Source: Eremomyces bilateralis CBS 781.70
Taxonomy: Eukaryota > Ascomycota > Dothideomycetes > Eremomycetales > Eremomycetaceae
Length of the DNA: 64,000 nucleotides
Assembly: GCF_010015585.1 (NCBI RefSeq)
Contig: NW_022985086.1
Span: 334,773-398,772, forward strand
Direction: 5' to 3'
Every line of letters begins with the position of its first letter. Within the stretch, counting starts at the first letter, position 1. The notes beneath the pieces were generated by a model, which saw only the letters and a list, made by a program, of their open reading frames with translations, had not been told where the DNA came from and ran no database searches. Positions 25,282 to 36,057 of the stretch are shown piece after piece. A program made the translations under genes and the position numbers.

Positions 25282-26327
25282 TCACAACTCGCCTCTAACC
25301 TGCTCAATCTCGACCTTCAGCGCCTTCGCGGTCTCTTCCAACGTCTTTTTCTCCTCCTCATTCAATTCCACCGGAATCGTCCTAATTGCCCCTTTCCTCC
25401 CCAGCACCACCGGCAAACTCACGCAGCACCCCAGATCCGGCTGAAACGTCGTGAGCGGCCGAACATCTCGTTTGTCGTTCAGTATCGACGAGCAAATACT
25501 CGCCACGATCGCGCCGATGCCGAAGCTGATCGTCCCTTTCGCTTGGATGATCGTCCGGGCGACGTGCTTGCACTGGTCGGCGAGCTCGATGCGGTCGATG
25601 GTGTCAATAGGCAGCGCCTTGTCGATGGGGACGCCGCCAAAGGTCGCGGCGGACCAGGCGATAAATTGAGTTTCGCCTTGCACGCCCAGGACGTAGATGC
25701 CTATTGAATTTGCTTTGGCCTTGAGTACTGTTAGCCGGGATTTAGTGTTGCGATGATAAAAGGTGGTGGACGCACGCCAGCCTTGTCGGCCAACAATCCG
25801 CGCAGTCGGACGGAATCGAGGAAGGTCCCTGATCCTATGACCTGGGACCTTGGGAGTCCTGAGACCCCTAGTGCAATGGTGGTAAGTACGTCGACTGGGT
25901 TCGCTACCACAAGTAGGATCGTGTCATGTCTGAAATGTGGTTTCATCGCATGGATGACGGACTTTAGAGTTGAAATGTTCCTGTACTCGAGTTCAACTGA
26001 AGTATGGCCTAGATACGCATGTTAGCTGTTGTTCTTGGATAGGGAAATGAACTGAACTATCTGTATAGACTTACCTACGTTCTGCTTCGATCCCGCAGTG
26101 ATGATCACGATGTCACACTCTCCAGCCTCGTGATATGTGGCGGATCGTATTCGCGAGCTGCTCTTAGTAGAATACGCAGCATCACTAAGATCATGAGCCT
26201 GGCCATCTCTTCGATCTGTCTTGATATCAACTAGAAGTATCTCGTTCGCAACGGAACCCAAGAGTAGGGCATATGCTGCCGTAGCGCCAACAGTCCCGGC
26301 ACCCACAATTGCAATTCGCGTTATCAT
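25282..26327 (-). CDS. L-lactate dehydrogenase-like protein with altered catalytic residues
   Basis: The exons are 26327-26075, 26008-25776 and 25719-25282, giving 307 residues, near the usual LDH length. Seen: the NAD Rossmann fold IAIVGAGTVGATAAYAL with the NAD-selective Asp in LLVDI, Gln82 of the specificity loop (SKQNVG), the conserved Asn121 in VANPVD, and Asp149/Arg152 in GTFLDSVRLR, matching LDH Asp168 and substrate-binding Arg171. Two positions are wrong for an LDH. The mobile-loop Arg109 (usual GETR) is Ser88 in GHTS. The proton-relay His195 (usual GEHGD) is Gln176 in LGVQGE. The frame is otherwise intact and introns splice cleanly, so it is probably expressed, as a pseudoenzyme, a regulatory protein or an enzyme with a changed reaction. 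The last intron could instead use a nearby acceptor, but only the chosen one keeps the family alignment. Confidence 0.8.
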
Positions 26328-28340
26328 ATTTGTTTTGAAACCGTTTGAACGGAATTATTCCTTTCATATTTCTAGATGATTTCCGAAGACCCCTCTCCTT
26401 TTATCATGTTTGTTGTTCCTAGCCACCGGTGGCATGATTATATTGGTACCGCACGAAAGGCGCCGGCCCGAAGCGGAAGTGTGGAACGCTGGATATCGGA
26501 CGTCCAAACCGATCATACGATCTTAACTTGCATAGACTTTAAAAACCAACGAGGTTATCACCAGACATCTGATGCCTTGCAAAACGATGTGGTAAAGTCA
26601 TTCCCAAGGTCTAGAGTTTAGACCTTTGGGAACGTCCATGTTGGAGAGTTGGGTGGGTCTGTCGAGGTTCGTCGTCATCAGTCATCGCCTTCTAACTTTG
26701 AACCTGCAGTATCCCAAATGCGTCATCACCATTCCGACTGCGTCGGTCAATTTTCAATTCCGGGAATATATATATATCAAGAGATATGAAGCTTTTGCAT
26801 TTGATAAGGCGCTCGAAGACACATGAATGCAGTCCAAGCTACTTAGAGTAGTTGAAGGATAGGATAATTAGCAGAGTCCATGACTCCAGGTGCATTTTCT
26901 AAGCTAGCATGAGTAACAGCTATAGCGATTCCCGTTCATCAAAGCTGATCAAACTTTCTTCGCAGCCATCATCAGAAAAGCCACGCCGAATTCGAGTTAC
27001 GATCCTAAGGTCGTAGCCATTAAATCTGGAATTAGACCGCATACGATTTGCCCCCCTTTCTTGATATATCCTTCAACTACTCCTCCAGACCACGAAACTC
27101 CTCTTCCAGCTCACTAGGGGTAGCACCCCGCACGCAAACGTCGAAGTCGATGAGGGTTGCTTCACCATCGTTTGGGCTTCTCTACGGTAGGCATTGTTGC
27201 ATAATCCGCGATAGAAAGGTGTAGGTGAGGTTGAGTCTTGTTGAATAGGACTCAGCGTGATGAGTAAACGCCCCATCTTGGGGAGTTAGGATAGGCCTTC
27301 ATGCATCAAGGGTTTGTAGGAACTGTCTTGAAGAACGATCTATTGGTCGACTGGACTCTTGGGCTGATGAGCCTGTGGTGATCCTGCAGCTCCCTTGAGT
27401 GCTGGTCATAGATAGGTGAGCAGCATACTCTCAACCTTTAGTATTGGCCAGGTTTTTACTCCAGCATAGATGCTGATGAATGTTCGCACCAACGGAGGTC
27501 TCGCCTGTGAGAACAGAGCTCAGCTACGCTGAGTGTCCCTGCACCCAATGAAATGGAAAGAACAGGCACATCTGCCCCGCTCAAACGAAGTGAACTCAAG
27601 TGAACGAAGTATCTTCTAACAGAGAAGGAAACACTGAAAGAAGATAACGAGGTGAAATCCCAGAGAGGCAATGCTCGGGGGTTGGCACCCCATTCACTTC
27701 GCTCATCCCCCGGCCATCCATAATCATAATAAGGAGGGGAGGGCTTGAGAAAAGAGGCAAGGACGTCGTTAAGGTAATGATACAGGCGGAAAACAACGAC
27801 ATCATCAGAGAGATACTCACATCCATCAAGCTAATGCCTGAGACCGTAGTATTCACTCGTATCTATGCACATTTACATAATAAGGATTATGCTGTGATAT
27901 GCAACAAGGACCAACCAGACGGGGGACAACCGTGGAAACGAACCTGGTGAGCGCGAAAGCATTGCAAATAGACCGTGCGAATGCTGTGTGCAGGAAAGTA
28001 CCTGGGACCAGGATCGTGAGAATGTGATCGTGGAAGAGAATTGTGACGACCACTCTCCCGAGAACCTGCCTCCTGTAGTAAGAACTAGATATCGCCAAAG
28101 ACGATCTAGAATAATATGGATTTCCTTCCTACTGTGGTAAATAAGGAGAAAACAAAAGGAACCATACCATCTGTGTATATATCGTGTTTACAGCCCAGCG
28201 CATAGTTGATGCGCCATGCGGGGGATTGGAATTCTGCCTTGGTGCTGATGATGGGAGGCCATCGCGCACACAGCCTGCTCTTCGTAGAACCAAATCTTTT
28301 CGTATTGTATGTAGCGGTCCCAGTCTTTGTCTTTCCTGAA
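26328..28340. other. 2-kb stretch with no supported gene
   Basis: AT-richer than the flanks, with only short open frames. A short inverted repeat (CTCAG-CTACG-CTGAG) lies at about 27518-27532. No transposase or known coding family was seen. Confidence 0.4.
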
Positions 28341-28344
28341 CATT

Positions 28345-28530
28345 TTACCAAGTAGCGGTCGATGCAGTCGGCTTATGATCTGAGTGTAATTCCTCTCGTT
28401 CTCAAAGGTCGCCAGTCCATGACGGATGAAGAAGTTGAGCATCAAACAGGAGTTTGCGGGGCTTAAACTCTTCATCATCCAAACCCAATGAGGGGGCTTC
28501 AAAGGCACTTCTGGACTCTGGAGGCTTTCA
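28345..28530 (-). pseudogene. Relic of a DUF4743/Nudix gene (C-terminal part)
   Basis: Read on the minus strand, this segment encodes NSCLMLNFFIRHGLATFENE, then ERNYTQIISRLHRPL. It aligns with the C-terminus of the intact Nudix protein at 32533-33582 (AAVMIDFLIRHGFITADKEK, then KDYVEIISRLHRKL). Just upstream, EEFKP, equivalent to GEFKP in the intact gene, lies in a different frame, so a frameshift separates the two pieces. The Nudix box and N-terminal half are not found nearby. This is a decayed paralogue in opposite orientation to the intact copy, about 4 kb away. Confidence 0.65.
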
Positions 28531-28918
28531 ATTTGCATTGTCCTGCTTACATCCTTTCAATTAATTCGCCCGGCATTCGAGCCTGCATACATTATATGTA
28601 TGAGAGCCAGTTACGTGTGTCCATGCACCGCCACTGGAACACAGTGCTACTAGGAGGCTTCAATTGTAACATCCACAGCTCGATGAGATTACATCTGATT
28701 GGACTAACTACCCTATTTAAGTTGCCTTCACTCGGTCAAGAAGCCCTTTGCTTTGTACTTCTTCTACCTTGTTGAGCTCAAAGATGGTTGTGTCAGAGGA
28801 ATTCCATGCGGCTCGTCCTCTACAGACGGATTCCCTCCCAAGACAATATAAGCGGCTTTGGCCCTGTGCTAGCTATCTCTATATGGCATGATAGACACTA
28901 CTCCCCGACTGTGCCGCC

Positions 28919-31406
28919 ATGGCAGATCCATTCTCTCTCGTTGCCAGCCTGATCGCCCTGGGTACAGCGGTTGGGGCCGCCTCAAAAGCTATCCCGAAGG
29001 CCCTCGACTTAAAATAAGCGCCTCGGCGTCTGATTGACATCCAGCATAAGGTCTGTCAATACGGTTTTCACTCCCCTAGACGCAAATTTCGACTCACAAG
29101 CTGCGCAGATTGAGGATCTAAAGGTGGTGTTGCGAACCGTCAAGCGAATTGCCAAGGACGCATCCATAGATGCGGACGACGACGCTATCCTTCGTTTCCA
29201 GCAACTCTTTATCCGAGAAAAAGAAGCTGTTGAAGAGACCAATGACCTCGTCAAACCCAGACTCGTAAAAAACCCAGAAAGTCTTGGGGAAGCCCGGCTC
29301 ACGACAAAAGTTCGGAAGATCAAATTCCTCAGGGAGGAAAAACACTTGGAAGAGCTAAATGCGCGGCTGTCTGATATTATTCAAGGCTTCAGTACCGCCC
29401 TCCAATGTATTACGGCGTAAGATACGGGAAGTTTCATATTACTAGCTGAGCTACACTAACCAGTCGTAGTTTGGAACTGCTGAGCCTGAGAGTTACTCAC
29501 GGAGCTCTTCAGTTCGGCATCACCCAACTGATCGAGTCTGATCGAGTCACTGACCAAGGGGAGAGCTCAAGAGTTCATGAGATCCCCGATACAAGCGACA
29601 CGTTATCTGTTCTTGATGATGAATCCACAGTTGAGAATACCGCTAACGAGACCCTTGCGAGGGTGGAAGTGATGATTACAGAAGAAGAACTACTGAACCT
29701 CTGCAGCTGTTCATGCCATACTTACTACGCGGCTAAAGTGCCGAACTGGCTCGGTGATGCGATCGGAACACTCCTAGTAAGATGGTATCGAAACCCACAA
29801 ACATGCTCGACATGCTCTCGGAAAGACTGCAGTAGGGTCATAAGAGAAAAAATGTTGTGCGTTCAATACTACTTCCCACATTGGATGATACGACGCTTGA
29901 TTGAATTCAAGGCCGCCTGGAATGCAGCTCAACAACTATCCGTCTCTCTCTCAACGACTAGAATGATACCAGAAGGTTCAAGTATCTTTCAGTTCGCTCA
30001 ACACAACAACGTGGATGGTGTTAGGAGGTTATTTATCCAACGGACAGCTTCGCCTTTCGATATCAGTATTAATGGAAGAACGCCGTTACATGTAAGCCAT
30101 TATCTAGTAGCCAGATAAAGCGCCACGATCACGCTAACAGGATTACCTTAGTTTGCAGCAACTGCGGTGAAGGCCGATATGATCAAATTCCTTTTAGATG
30201 CAGGAGGTATACCTGATGCTGAAGATAGCAATCACTTGTACGACTACTCACCCTGTCCACCCAAGTTCATTCTGCTAACACCAAAACAGAACACCCCATG
30301 ATATCATCTGGGAATTATATCTACGAAACCCAAAAGAGCGCGGGTACATCCTCGAAGCTGCAGGCCTGTCGCCTAGTGACACGTCCACTAGCCTCGAAAA
30401 GCAACAGTTTACGGGCGTACATCGCATCGTCCTCGGTTTGCGAGGCCTGGTGGACTTGGATGATTATCTTAAACTCTCAGCTACTGAGATCGACAAGCAA
30501 GACTTGACTGGGAAGACTGCACTTGCCTGGGCTGCTTCACGGAAAGGAGACTCACGTCTAGTACGCATTTTGCTGGATCATAACGCATCGGTACGAATAG
30601 CCGACTATCGATATAAGACGCCGCTACATTACGCTGCAAAGAGCGAGGATCCCAATTCAGTGGCGTTAATCTTAGAGGCCATCAAGCAAATTGAACGAAT
30701 GGTCACAGACCCGAGAGGCCGCGGCATTGAAGCGGGCGACGATAAGAACCGTACACCCCTCAATTATGCAACGCGGATGAATCTCTTGCCTCACACCCAA
30801 CTCCTGATTGACTACGGCGCGGACCTGGAAGCGACGGGATCAAAAACAAAGCGAACAATTCTCCTCAATGCCTTGTACTGGAATAGTCATTTGGTGCTTC
30901 CGGTTCTCTTACAGCACGGGGCGAGAACAGACGTTACCGATGCGGCCGGGGCCACTGTTTTACACCACATCACGCAATTTTGTAGTCTAGAAACAGTACA
31001 AGTTCTAGCGAAGCAGGATCTTGGATACATCAACCGCAACGCTGTCGATTCTACTGGACGTACCGCAGTGGATGTATTCAATTCCGAAGACGTGAGATGC
31101 AGTCCTGACAAAGAAAAAGAAAGGAGTCTTGCGGCAGAGGCTTTTGCTGCTATCTTGGCAAAGGCTAGTCGTCCTCGCAGTGGGACGAGTAGTGATTTTG
31201 GCCTAAAGCTGCAAAACGTCTTTGAAATAAAGGAGATCAACGTTCTCGAGCGTGAAGAAGATTCTGATGATGAGAAAACCTTACATGACGAGAAGGGGGT
31301 GCGGAAAGCCGAGGCCACAGAAGATGGCTGGTTCGATGCAGATGATGACGATGATATCTTCTACGATGCGCTTCAGGAGCTTCCTACAGATCATGTTGTA
31401 ATTTAA
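28919..31406 (+). pseudogene. Ankyrin-repeat protein gene with a disrupted 5' end
   Basis: The ATG at 28919 gives MADPFSLVASLIALGTAVGA, the typical fungal N-terminal helical domain found before NACHT or ankyrin repeats. The frame then hits TAA (29015-29017). The continuation (NTVFTPLDANFDSQAAQIED) lies in the next frame, which itself carries TGA at 29031-29033, so a stop and a frameshift break the start. From 29034 onward, segments 29034-29416, 29470-30091, 30152-30237 and 30290-31406 join through three clean GT-AG introns. The remainder includes ankyrin repeats (TGKTALAWAASRKGDSRLVR, YKTPLHYAAKSEDPNSVALI, NRTPLNYATRMNLLPHTQLL, GATVLHHI) and an acidic tail with a DADDDDDIFYD run. No intron within the first 170 bases repairs the frame while keeping the conserved part. 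It is a recent pseudogene, or a sequence error in two places. Confidence 0.7.
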
Positions 31407-31492
31407 GAGTTGATGTCTCATCCTATGTACATTGCTCATCATGGTGCCCCTTCTGACGAGCAAGCAAGCATGCACTCAGTGTTTATGAAGAC

Positions 31493-31904
31493 ATGGGATC
31501 TAGACGAAGGTCGGCAAAGAATATCTTATCTGCAGATATGCTTCCTTTCATAGCGGGATACCATACGGGACTGGGGTTTCCGGTTATGCTTGCCTGTTCG
31601 CAACATGGTTTGTTGAAATGCGGAACAAAACCGGTCTGGACCTCCTGCATGCGCAGTTGGATCTGTTCATTACCTAGTATATGATGGTGGCCATCCCTAG
31701 AACGGATCGCTGCAGGCTCTGAATTATCTGGAACAGAAACTCCTGATTGGTATTCTACCAGAGGCCTCGGACACTGCTACATACGTGATAGACTACGCCC
31801 AGCTCCTCTCTGTCATTGAGGGAACTGAGACGGCGAAGTACCTGGCGCGAGCGGTTCGATATGCGAATTTTATGACGAGTGGTGCTATAGAGTACCGTGT
31901 CTAA
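31493..31904 (+). pseudogene. Unidentified coding relic
   Basis: An open, protein-like stretch at 31707-31904 encodes LQALNYLEQKLLIGILPEAS, then YVIDYAQLLSVIEGTETAKY and a terminal TSGAIEYRV before a TAA. Upstream, other frames hold WDLDEGRQRISYLQICF and FATWFVEMRNKTGLDLLHAQ, interrupted by stops. The composition is that of a helical soluble protein. I do not recognise the family, and no start codon or splice sites join the pieces. Confidence 0.35.
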
Positions 31905-32532
31905 AACAGTACACAGATAATTATCACCAATATTTCTCGTGACCATCTCACTCTATGCCCCCAACCGTCTCATGGCCTTACAGTTATAAATTATACCGAT
32001 TTTGGTGAAATTTGGAGTGATGCACTCGCTTGTGTAGTACGTTATATACCGTAGGATTTAGGCTTGGCAATTATGACCAAATGTATCAAATTGACCGCCG
32101 TATCCATCCAATCGCTGTAAAATGCACCTCTTATAACTCACAATGGGACCCACTTTTGAGTAAACCTAGTATTGTTACCCGATTGGGGAAATGTGGCAGG
32201 CAGCATTCTGCCTTGCCTAGGTTTGTACATGTAGTCGAACATAGGCTCTTCATGTACCTATACACCAGCCATCAATCATCTAGCCCCCGACTTTGATTCC
32301 TGCCTTTAGAATTATTGTTTTTGCCGCGCCTCTACATATTCCGCGACGACCCGAAAGCTTGTCGGTCACATGTGAGACCTTTTTCCCCTTTCCCACCTGA
32401 AAAAGCTTCATTTCCGACAACTTTCCTAGCCCGTGTCTATTCGATTCGCAACGTGTGGACCGCCCTGGCCAGAATACACCAGTCCTACTCACTCGCTACA
32501 TAAGTTGTTATTAATACCGTGAGACTTTCATT

Positions 32533-33582
32533 ATGATGCGAAGCGATCTGGAAATCGTGAAAGAGTGCGACAAGTACGTGTGACTGGCTTCGGCTCGCTC
32601 TATACCGCATCAACCCTTCTAAGCTGCCATAACTGACATCTCACCGCTCCCTTGCAGCTTCCCCTACTACGAAGTGGGCAGTGCCGATGCTTTTGCCTCA
32701 GCTATAGAGCCGCTGTGGCTGTTCTATCTGCCAGATGATCCGGAGCCACATGGTTTCCTGATTGATTCGGTCGTGAAGCGCATGCCTTGGACAGCCAAAT
32801 TCCGCATCGATCTCTCCCCGCGCAAGGAGGTGCATCTTCTAAAACCGGAAGGCAATGATGACTGGCAAGCTGCCTGCGCCGACGCCATTGATGAGCTGCT
32901 CGATCTCGCGCGCGCAGAGAACGCCTTTCCCCACCTTGGCAAGAAGCGTGATGAGCAGTTCCCCATCATTGGCGCAAATTTTGACATTGGCATTGAGCGC
33001 TCGGCTATGAGTCTTTTTGGCATTGTCGGCCGCGGCGCGCACATGACGGTGTTCACGCGTACGAATGAGGGCATTAAATTTTGGGTCCCGCGCCGCAACG
33101 CAAACAAGTCGACATGGCCCAACATGCTAGACCAAGCCGTTGCAGGTGGCGTGGGGCGCGGCGAGACCCCGTTCGAGTGTATTGTCCGCGAGGCGGACGA
33201 AGAGGCTGCCTTGCCCAATGAGCTGGTGCGGCAAAACATCGTGGCAGCTGGCACGGTGACCTGGTTCAACATCTCTGACGAGAAGGCCGGGGGTGAACTA
33301 GGGCTGATGAACCCCGGCGTGTTGTACGTCTATGACCTCGAGGTTGGCGAGGACATGGTCTTTAAACCGGTCGACAATGACATCCAAAGCTTCCACTTGA
33401 TGAGCGTGGACGAGGTCAGGCATGCCATGGGAAGCGGCGAATTCAAGCCCAGTTGCGCAGCCGTCATGATAGATTTCCTTATAAGACACGGATTCATCAC
33501 TGCTGACAAGGAAAAAGACTATGTTGAGATTATTTCGAGGTTGCATCGCAAGCTTCCCTTCAGGACAAGCCCCGGATACTGA
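32533..33582 (+). CDS. Nudix hydrolase with N-terminal DUF4743 domain (thiamine-pyrophosphokinase-related type)
   Basis: The exons are 32533-32573 and 32658-33582, with an 84-nt intron in phase 2, giving 321 residues. An N-terminal domain of about 125 residues (SAIEPLWLFYLPDDPEPHGF, KRMPWTAKFRIDL, FPIIGANFDIGIERSAMSLFG) precedes the Nudix domain. The Nudix box is complete: GGVGRGETPFECIVREADEEAAL fits G-x5-E-x7-R-E-x2-E-E, here residues about 175-197. This family is annotated as thiamine pyrophosphokinase-related, but members are pyrophosphohydrolases. The yeast relative YJR142W acts on oxidised thiamine diphosphate derivatives, so damage control of thiamine cofactors is a reasonable inference. 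The C-terminal MIDFLIRHGF...EIISRLHRKL motif is also found in the decayed copy at 28345-28530. Confidence 0.88.
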
Positions 33583-35423
33583 ACGGGTAGCACTTGCAGA
33601 CTATCAGTGCTTAATCATTGATACTCATCTTAGTCTCATTGTTCAATCCGGCTACTGTAAGGTGGATATTCGAGAGATAACTGAAAAAAAGGTTGCAAGA
33701 GTATTAGGATACTTGGGAGAGGGTGAAGATATGGTCGGGAAGCAAAGGCATGCCCACCAACTCAAAGAACGCCACAAAAGGAAGAAACTTGCTTATCAAC
33801 GAGAGGGACTTCCTCCCGAAGAAACACCCCACCCCCGTCCCCCCCCGCTCCCGCCATAGAACTGTCAGACTTAGAAAGAAGACTAACCCTGCCCGAACAA
33901 AGATTCCACCTCGGAAAGCGATCGACACGCCACTCCTTCCACCGGGCTCGACTCGGATTCGAGGGGCGTCATCTACACCGCAATCCACTCCGAGCGAGGG
34001 AACCCCCCATCACCATTCCAAGGGACACACCACCTGCCATCGGCGAACGAAGTCATCCAGTCCTGAACGACGTCCAAACGACATCCCGCTTACCACCCGT
34101 CATCGGGTCGGCGTTACGACATCTACTATCGATCTCGTACCCAGGGCTTCTTCCATGCCGCATTCGCCATCGTTCCCGACCTCCACCTCGGACATCACGG
34201 TCACTCCGGATCGTTTAGAAATATCGGGAAGATTCGTATCCACTCCACTCGGAATCCACCACTAACTTCGGTCCAACCTACTGTCCAACCAAGCTGACTA
34301 CCTGCTCTCTTTCTGGGGCCAGATGGCGTTTTTCATGTCGAGAAATGGATCCTATCTCTTAGTGTAAAGTCGCTGAGCGATTGGGTGAACGAATCCAAAC
34401 CAAGGGTCTTGAACGCTTTGGGCACTGCCGTAGGAACCGTGTGCAAGATGAAAGCGGAGCAGCGCAGTTTTGATAACGGGATTAGGGCTAAAAGCAGCGA
34501 GTTTGTTGCATTGGGTCGAAGACATGTTGCCGATGTTCCGGAGCTTCAAATGGGACCGTGGATTCTCGCTCTGCAAATTGAATGGAGGAATCGCTTATTG
34601 AGTCAACATCGCAGAAATTGAAGAGGAGGCGCGGGAAATACAAGACCGCAACGGAAATTGATCGCGCTTGGGTGAGTATTATGGTGTTCGACTTATGACA
34701 GGGCCTAGTACCGTTTTCCCATCATTGCTGAGTGGTTGGTGAGATTCCCCCCCGGCGCTAGCCATATTGGAAATTAAATGCTCAATTTGGTCTATTAGCG
34801 CATGTTTCCACTTCCTTAACTAGTCCTTTTCCCTAAGATAGAACTTCAACGCCCAATTTGTTCTTTCTCTCATAACTATATCTCAGCATAGATGATATTG
34901 CTCCCTTCCAGATTGTCTCTACGCTTCCTATGAAGAAGTATACAATGCTCTCAAGGATAGTCAATACGTCTATCTCCAAGGCCATATTAGTCTATCCTCG
35001 AGCCGCTTCCTGCTTAAACAAGCGGTGCGCCGAGGAGGAACGAGGTATCAACTCGTAGAGATCCATCAGGCTTTGAATGACGTGTACCGCCTTCTGTCCC
35101 TCAATTTTAGCCCCCTCCTTAACCCCAGGGTCAAACGCTTGCTGACGTCCTACGACAGCTACACACCTCTGTTACCGTGCCAATCCCTACGTCTACACCA
35201 GCTACGAATGCTATAACTACTTCCGTACCTATGTTGATCCCTACACCTACTCTTGTAACTTCCCCTACTCCATCTCATTTGTCTCCACCTGTCTCTGTTA
35301 CTGTGTCTATCACTACGGCTCGATCCTTTCCACAGCCTGCCTGGCAACCCCCGTCGTTGGAAGAGTTTTTGCTGACATCGAGCGTCGACGGCTTCAGCCC
35401 ACTCTGCATGCCACTCGAGACCG
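33583..35423. other. 1.8-kb stretch with fragments of protein-like sequence but no supported gene
   Basis: A Pro/Thr/Ser/Arg-rich open frame (33723-34265) and shorter frames at 34385-34621 and 34930-35430 (for example YQLVEIHQALNDVYRLLSLN) occur without good starts, splice signals or known domains. These may be decayed transposon or gene fragments, consistent with the solo LTR that follows. Confidence 0.35.
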
Positions 35424-35553
35424 TGTGACGCGCTAACCACTACGCTAAAAGGACACCAACACGACTAAACCAAAGTCAATGTTGATTGTGGCAATTCAGT
35501 ATATAAAGGTCTTCTGCCCTGGTAGTTCACGAGTGCCGCAGCCAACTCTGACA
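35424..35553. mobile_element. Solo LTR, family B, copy 1 (130 bp, TSD GACCG)
   Basis: The element begins TGTGACGCG and ends CTCTGACA (TG...CA ends). It is flanked by a perfect 5-bp direct repeat, GACCG at 35419-35423 and 35554-35558. It aligns with the copy at 39286-39426, sharing for example cgctaaccact, caattcagtatataa and gtgccgcagccaact. A TATA box (TATATAAA) lies at 35500-35507. No internal retroelement sequence adjoins it, so it is a solo LTR left by recombination. Confidence 0.85.
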
Positions 35554-36057
35554 GACCGAAGTTGATTTCATCGCATTTCGTGATGGGAGATTTTATTATT
35601 GCATGTGGCTGGGGCCAGCTGGGCGCAAATGAGAATTGTGATGCATTCCGTGCGCCCACCATGGATCCAGCTAAGATAGAAATGTGTGAACATGTCGTGA
35701 TCTGGGGGACGATCCTAGAGTAGCAGTAGGTTAATAGACTTGATTTGATGGATGATGCAGTCATGTTACCCTAGAATGGCGCAACAGGGTCAGTAGCAAA
35801 CGTGATTGTCTGGGATCATCAGTCAAGACTGAGCTTATCCATTGCGATATCTGACCCCAGCATCGATAGATAGACAATAAATAGATAATAGCAAAGTTGC
35901 GTGATCTGTAAGCTATATTAGACAATACGCGGGGAGTTTTAAAGAAGTGCCGAATATCCGGAGGGATATATAAAATTAGGACTGAACGACATTCGAAAGA
36001 AAGTAGACTCTTAAATTATACTTTGAACTCATTCAACAAAGGAACACGATAGCAAAT

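Noticed and set aside
27469-27560. Possible tiny LTR (TGTTCGC...CACCCA between two ATGAA)
   Set aside because: Only about 70 bp, with no second copy seen. A 5-bp match at this distance is expected by chance often enough.
35424-35460. tRNA gene on the minus strand at the end of solo LTR B1
   Set aside because: The A-box match lies within a repeat bounded by target-site duplications, and no T-arm or acceptor stem follows.
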